From the NCBI GenBank assembly GCA_024641475.1, contig JAHECZ010000020.1, positions 1 to 48,597 on the forward strand: a stretch of DNA of 48,597 bases, in the 5' to 3' direction. Within the stretch, counting starts at the first letter, position 1. Each line of letters starts with the position of its first letter. The DNA is from Gammaproteobacteria bacterium (GTDB lineage: Bacteria; Pseudomonadota; Gammaproteobacteria; UBA6429; Thiohalophilaceae). Both the position numbers and the translations under genes were made by a program. The notes beneath the pieces were generated by a model, which worked only from the letters and a program-made list of their open reading frames with translations, made no database searches and was not told where the DNA came from. Shown here one piece after another: positions 45,451 to 48,597 of the stretch.

Positions 45451-46089
45451 ATGGTGTCCACTCAACCCGGCGGTTATGCCCCTCTGCTATCTACAGGACT
45501 CACAGCCATCGGCTGTGAGTTAGCGCCCGCTATTCAACAGCGATTGCTGGAATTTCACGCACTGCTGATCAAATGGAATCAGGCGTATAACCTCACCGGT
45601 ATCCGTGATCCCGAGGCGATGATCCCCCAGCTCATCCTTGATGCCTTGGTGGCCCTGCCACTGATCGATCATGGCCCGGTCATCGATGTCGGCAGCGGTG
45701 CTGGCCTGCCGGGTTTACCCCTGGCGATTGCCCGTCCGGATATCGCCTTCACGCTGATTGACAGCAACGGCAAAAAAACCCGGTTTATCAAGCAGGTAGT
45801 GACGATGCTACAGTTGCCGAATGTAGATGTGATACAGTCCCGCGTAGAAGCGTACACCCCGGCGGTGAAGGCGCATTGGATTATCAGCCGGGCCTTCAGT
45901 GAGTTAGCCCAGTTTGTGAAAGTCACGCGCCATCTGCTGGCCGATGACGGTCAATGGCTGGCCTGGAAGGGCGACCCGACGGCGGAATTACCGGCGGTGA
46001 GCAGCAACACAGTATTACGCCAGCACCTGCCGGTACACTTGCCGGGTATCAGCGCCGCGCGCTGTTTACTGGTGTTAGCACCAAAATAA
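45451..46089 (+). CDS. rsmG: 16S rRNA (guanine527-N7)-methyltransferase
   Basis: 212 residues. It methylates G527 of 16S rRNA using SAM. Family block IKWNQAYNLTGIRDPEAMI (about 40-58), SAM motif VIDVGSGAGLPGLPLAIARP (about 73-92), and SRAF near 150. No Shine-Dalgarno is visible before the ATG. The 3' end lies 22 bases before parA. Its early coding region contains a perfect 10-base inverted repeat. Confidence 0.96.
   Translation: MVSTQPGGYAPLLSTGLTAIGCELAPAIQQRLLEFHALLIKWNQAYNLTGIRDPEAMIPQLILDALVALPLIDHGPVIDVGSGAGLPGLPLAIARPDIAFTLIDSNGKKTRFIKQVVTMLQLPNVDVIQSRVEAYTPAVKAHWIISRAFSELAQFVKVTRHLLADDGQWLAWKGDPTAELPAVSSNTVLRQHLPVHLPGISAARCLLVLAPK
45498..45520. repeat. Perfect 10-bp inverted repeat inside rsmG
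   Basis: ACTCACAGCC (45498-45507) and GGCTGTGAGT (45511-45520) enclose ATC. It falls in codons about 16-24 of rsmG and forms a strong hairpin close to the start. Confidence 0.6.
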
Positions 46090-46111
46090 TGACATGGGTG
46101 AGGAGAAGTCG

Positions 46112-46906
46112 ATGGCACGGATAATCGCAGTAGCAAACCAGAAAGGCGGGGTGGGCAAAACCACCACCTGCATTAATCTGGCCGCCTCGCTTGCCGCGAC
46201 CCGGCGCAAAGTCCTGCTGGTGGATTTTGATCCGCAAGGCAACGCCACCATGGGCAGCGGTGTAATGAAAATGAACGTGCCGCACACCACCTATGATGTG
46301 TTAATGGGTGAGGTCAATATCAAACAGGCCATCATTTCCGCGCCCGAACTCGATTACCATATTCTGCCGACCAATACCGATCTGACCGCCGCGGAAGTGG
46401 CCTTGTTGCAAATGCCGGATCGTCAGGCGCGTTTGCGCACGGTGCTCAAGGAAGTGGTCAATGACTACCAATATATTCTGATCGATTGTCCGCCGTCGCT
46501 GAACATGCTGACCTTGAATGCATTAGTGGCGGCACAATCGGTGATGATCCCGATGCAATGTGAATACTATGCATTGGAAGGCTTGTCGGCCTTATTGGAA
46601 ACCGTCAATCGCATCAAGGAAACGGTGAATCCTGAACTGAAAGTCGAAGGTCTGTTGCGTACCATGTTCGATCCGCGCAACAACCTCGCCAACGATGTGT
46701 CCGGTCAATTGATCATGCATTTCCCCGAAAAAGTGTATCGCACCGTGATCCCGCGCAATGTCCGCCTGGCCGAAGCACCCAGTCACGGTATGCCGGTGAT
46801 CAAGTACGACAAGACCAGTCGTGGCGCACTGGCCTATTTAGCATTAGCCGGTGAGTTGTTGCGCAAACATGAAAACACCACCTTGATCGGCGCGACGCGC
46901 GCATAA
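46112..46906 (+). CDS. parA: Chromosome partitioning ATPase ParA (Soj)
   Basis: 264 residues from ATG 46112, which follows AGGAG; an in-frame ATG at 46094 is unlikely. The Walker A motif with the extra lysine is NQKGGVGKTTTCINLA (residues 8-23), Walker A' is in VDFDPQGNATMG, and Walker B in YILIDCPPS. It moves the ParB-bound origin region. It is part of the conserved rsmG-parA-parB unit. Confidence 0.97.
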   Translation: MARIIAVANQKGGVGKTTTCINLAASLAATRRKVLLVDFDPQGNATMGSGVMKMNVPHTTYDVLMGEVNIKQAIISAPELDYHILPTNTDLTAAEVALLQMPDRQARLRTVLKEVVNDYQYILIDCPPSLNMLTLNALVAAQSVMIPMQCEYYALEGLSALLETVNRIKETVNPELKVEGLLRTMFDPRNNLANDVSGQLIMHFPEKVYRTVIPRNVRLAEAPSHGMPVIKYDKTSRGALAYLALAGELLRKHENTTLIGATRA

Positions 46907-46921
46907 GAGTAAGATTTAAAT

Positions 46922-47797
46922 ATGAATATGAAAAAACGAGGATTAGGTCGCGGGCTCGATGCCTTACTCGGTGACAGCGCGTTAACCCGCGATGATAATG
47001 TTGCGCCGGCAGCACCGGTCATCGGTGCGCAGGAACTACCGGTCGATTTGATCGCCCGCAGCCGGTTTCAACCGCGCCAGGAATTCAATCAGGAAGCGTT
47101 ACAGGAATTAGCCGATTCAATTCGCGCCCAGGGTGTGGTGCAACCGATCGTGGTACGACCCTATCCCGGTCAGGAAGGCCGCTATGAATTGATCGCCGGT
47201 GAACGTCGCTGGCGTGCGACGCAACTGGCCGGGATGCATAATATTCCCGCCGTGATCCGCAATGTTGATGATCAGGCTGCCATGGCCATGGCGCTGATCG
47301 AAAACATCCAGCGCGAAGCATTGAATCCGATCGAAGAAGCGACCGCCTTGCATCGTCTTATCGATGAGTTTGGTTTGACCCACGAAGAAACCGCCGAAGC
47401 CGTCGGCCGCTCGCGCGTCAGCGTCACCAACCTGTTACGATTATTGCAACTCGAACCCACCGTAAAGCAGTTCGTCATGAAAGGGGAACTCGAGATGGGT
47501 CATGCGCGTGCCTTGTTAGGCTTGCAAAGCCTGGCGCAGATCGAGGCGGCAAAAACCGTCGTGAATCGCGGTTTGTCGGTGCGTGAAACCGAAGCATTGG
47601 TAAAGCAAACGGGCAGCAAACCTGCGACCAAAGCCAAAGTCAGCGTCGATGCAGACACACAACGCTTGCAGGCGGATCTGGCCGAAAAACTTGGTGCCAA
47701 AGTCGAAGTGCAGTACGCCGGTAAAGGCAAGGGCAAGCTGGTCATTCATTACAATTCACTCGATGAACTCGATGGGATTCTCGATCACATCAAGTAA
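46922..47797 (+). CDS. parB: Chromosome partitioning protein ParB (Spo0J)
   Basis: 291 residues. The N-terminus KKRGLGRGLDALLGD is the ParA-stimulating peptide. The CTPase motif ENIQREALNPIEEA and GERRWRATQLAG (about 79-90) are present, followed by a helix-turn-helix (LTHEETAEAVGRSRVSVTN). The C-terminal dimer domain ends LVIHYNSLDELDGILDHI. It loads on parS sites, of which none was recognised in the window. It starts 15 bases after parA. Confidence 0.97.
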   Translation: MNMKKRGLGRGLDALLGDSALTRDDNVAPAAPVIGAQELPVDLIARSRFQPRQEFNQEALQELADSIRAQGVVQPIVVRPYPGQEGRYELIAGERRWRATQLAGMHNIPAVIRNVDDQAAMAMALIENIQREALNPIEEATALHRLIDEFGLTHEETAEAVGRSRVSVTNLLRLLQLEPTVKQFVMKGELEMGHARALLGLQSLAQIEAAKTVVNRGLSVRETEALVKQTGSKPATKAKVSVDADTQRLQADLAEKLGAKVEVQYAGKGKGKLVIHYNSLDELDGILDHIK

Positions 47798-47878
47798 TCG
47801 CGTTCATTCTTTTATTTTTTGAATGCGGATAGCTCGCGTCCAAATGTCAAATGTTCACCTGTACAAATAAATTGCAGT

Positions 47879-48597
47879 ATGCCAACCGAATTTGAACCCA
47901 GGCAGATTACCGCAAGTGATGCGCTGGCCTGGTTCAAGGAAGCGTTTGGTTTGATCCTGCGCCGTCCGCATTATTTTGTACTGCCGGTATTGCCGGTGTT
48001 ATTGCTGGCGTTTGAGCCGCTGATTTATCTGGTTCTCTATCCCATATTTTATCTTCTGCTGTTTACGATTCAACTGAGCCTGAGTGAAGTGGCGGATAAC
48101 GGCAACGGTGTGCAGCTAACGCGGTTATGGCATCAGCTAAAGCAAGTACTGGTGCTGAATGCAGGTTTATACGGTGGCATGATGCTCATGCGTATCATCG
48201 TGCTGGTCATGTTGCAGATGGGTTATACACCACCACTGGTGGAGCAGGTGAACATAGATAAAATGCCCGAATGGATGCAACACATTAACGAGCTGTCATC
48301 ACTTGGTATCGTGTTGCTGATCTTTTTGCAATTCATCCAGGGACTGTTCCGGCACGCGTTGCTGATCTTTCACGACTTGCCTGCTGATGTAGCCAAACAT
48401 CTGTCGCGCAAGGCAACGCTGCTGAACTACATGGTAATCTGGCGGGTGTCTGCGGCAATATTATTCGTGCATTTCCTGTCGTTCTTCGCGCCGTCCTGGG
48501 CGGGCTTTATTATTCAGGATGCCATTTTGTTGCTGTTGCCCGCTTATCTTTATGTGGCCTACCGGCATATCTTCTTGGGTAAAAAGGAAAATGCACC
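47879..48597 (+). CDS. Integral membrane protein, EI24/CysZ-like in appearance (3' end cut by window edge)
   Basis: About 239 residues visible, with no stop before the window end. Four or five hydrophobic segments (FVLPVLPVLLLAFEPLIYLV, FYLLLFTIQLSL, MRIIVLVMLQMGY, LGIVLLIFLQFIQGLF, WRVSAAILFVHFLSFF, AILLLLPAYLYVAYRHIF). The early SDALAWFKEAFGLILRRPHYF is like the N-terminus of a group of uncharacterised gammaproteobacterial membrane proteins; I do not assign a family with confidence. It lies 82 bases after parB and may be in the same operon. The atp genes often found near this locus are not visible. Confidence 0.65.
   Translation, partial: MPTEFEPRQITASDALAWFKEAFGLILRRPHYFVLPVLPVLLLAFEPLIYLVLYPIFYLLLFTIQLSLSEVADNGNGVQLTRLWHQLKQVLVLNAGLYGGMMLMRIIVLVMLQMGYTPPLVEQVNIDKMPEWMQHINELSSLGIVLLIFLQFIQGLFRHALLIFHDLPADVAKHLSRKATLLNYMVIWRVSAAILFVHFLSFFAPSWAGFIIQDAILLLLPAYLYVAYRHIFLGKKENA

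Noticed and set aside
47798-47878. Terminator after parB
   Set aside because: T-rich sequence is present but the possible stem (ATTC/GAAT) is too short to support a call.

Overview
The window comes from the chromosome of a Gram-negative bacterium, most likely a gammaproteobacterium. The evidence is the hisBHAFIE-tatABC order, cbb3 oxidase genes with an Fnr/Anr-type regulator carrying four cysteines, oligopeptidase A, SrkA, MtgA, PsiF, a perfect CRP/Vfr-type site, and the conserved chromosomal genes mnmG, rsmG, parA and parB. Base composition looks close to 50% GC by eye (not counted). The metabolism suggested is microaerobic or facultative respiration with strong copper and iron handling. I saw no rRNA, tRNA, CRISPR array, phage or insertion sequence.

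Layout. 1-3.7 kb (minus strand): exonuclease III (cut by the window edge), an SH3-domain membrane protein and oligopeptidase A. 3.7-7.5 kb (plus): a long leader region, two small multicopper-oxidase-like proteins with complementary copper motifs, an unknown lipoprotein and a SCO-type copper chaperone. 7.5-11.8 kb: SrkA kinase, an Aer-like chemoreceptor, a gamma-carbonic anhydrase homologue and an HPP-family membrane protein. 11.8-13.8 kb (minus): an iron module with a Fur box, a small cupredoxin and an FTR1 permease whose C-terminus is an outer-membrane-type barrel. 13.9-14.8 kb: MtgA. 15.0-21.3 kb (minus): ccoNOQP, ccoG, a FixH-like gene, a small membrane protein and the Fnr-type regulator, with an FNR-type box before ccoN. 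21.5-27.3 kb (plus): hisBHAFIE, tatABC and a coupled membrane protein. 27.3-28.8 kb: LexA with unusual operator half-sites, PsiF and a small DUF6316-like protein. 28.8-34.2 kb (minus): a PilZ-like protein behind a perfect CRP site, then an RpfG/RpfC-like pair. 34.2-34.5 kb: an intergenic region with two perfect DnaA boxes, a candidate oriC. 34.5-48.6 kb: mnmG, then about 9 kb of accessory genes (a PhnD-like sensor protein with a hybrid kinase, beta-carbonic anhydrase, a beta-CASP nuclease, a DUF302 protein, a copper-less multicopper oxidase remnant, a GAF-HD-GYP phosphodiesterase), then rsmG-parA-parB and a membrane protein cut by the window end.

How the genes fit together. The cbb3 genes need copper, and the SCO protein and cupredoxins suggest a well-developed copper periplasm. 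Fnr probably couples oxygen level to cbb3 expression. Two HD-GYP proteins, a PilZ-like protein and an RpfC-like kinase make the 28.8-45 kb part a cyclic-di-GMP signalling neighbourhood around the likely replication origin. The three most unusual items are the apparently split multicopper oxidase (4164-6201), the FTR1-barrel fusion with an internal signal-peptide-like segment (11849-13426), and the copper-less CotA-like protein (42956-44011).
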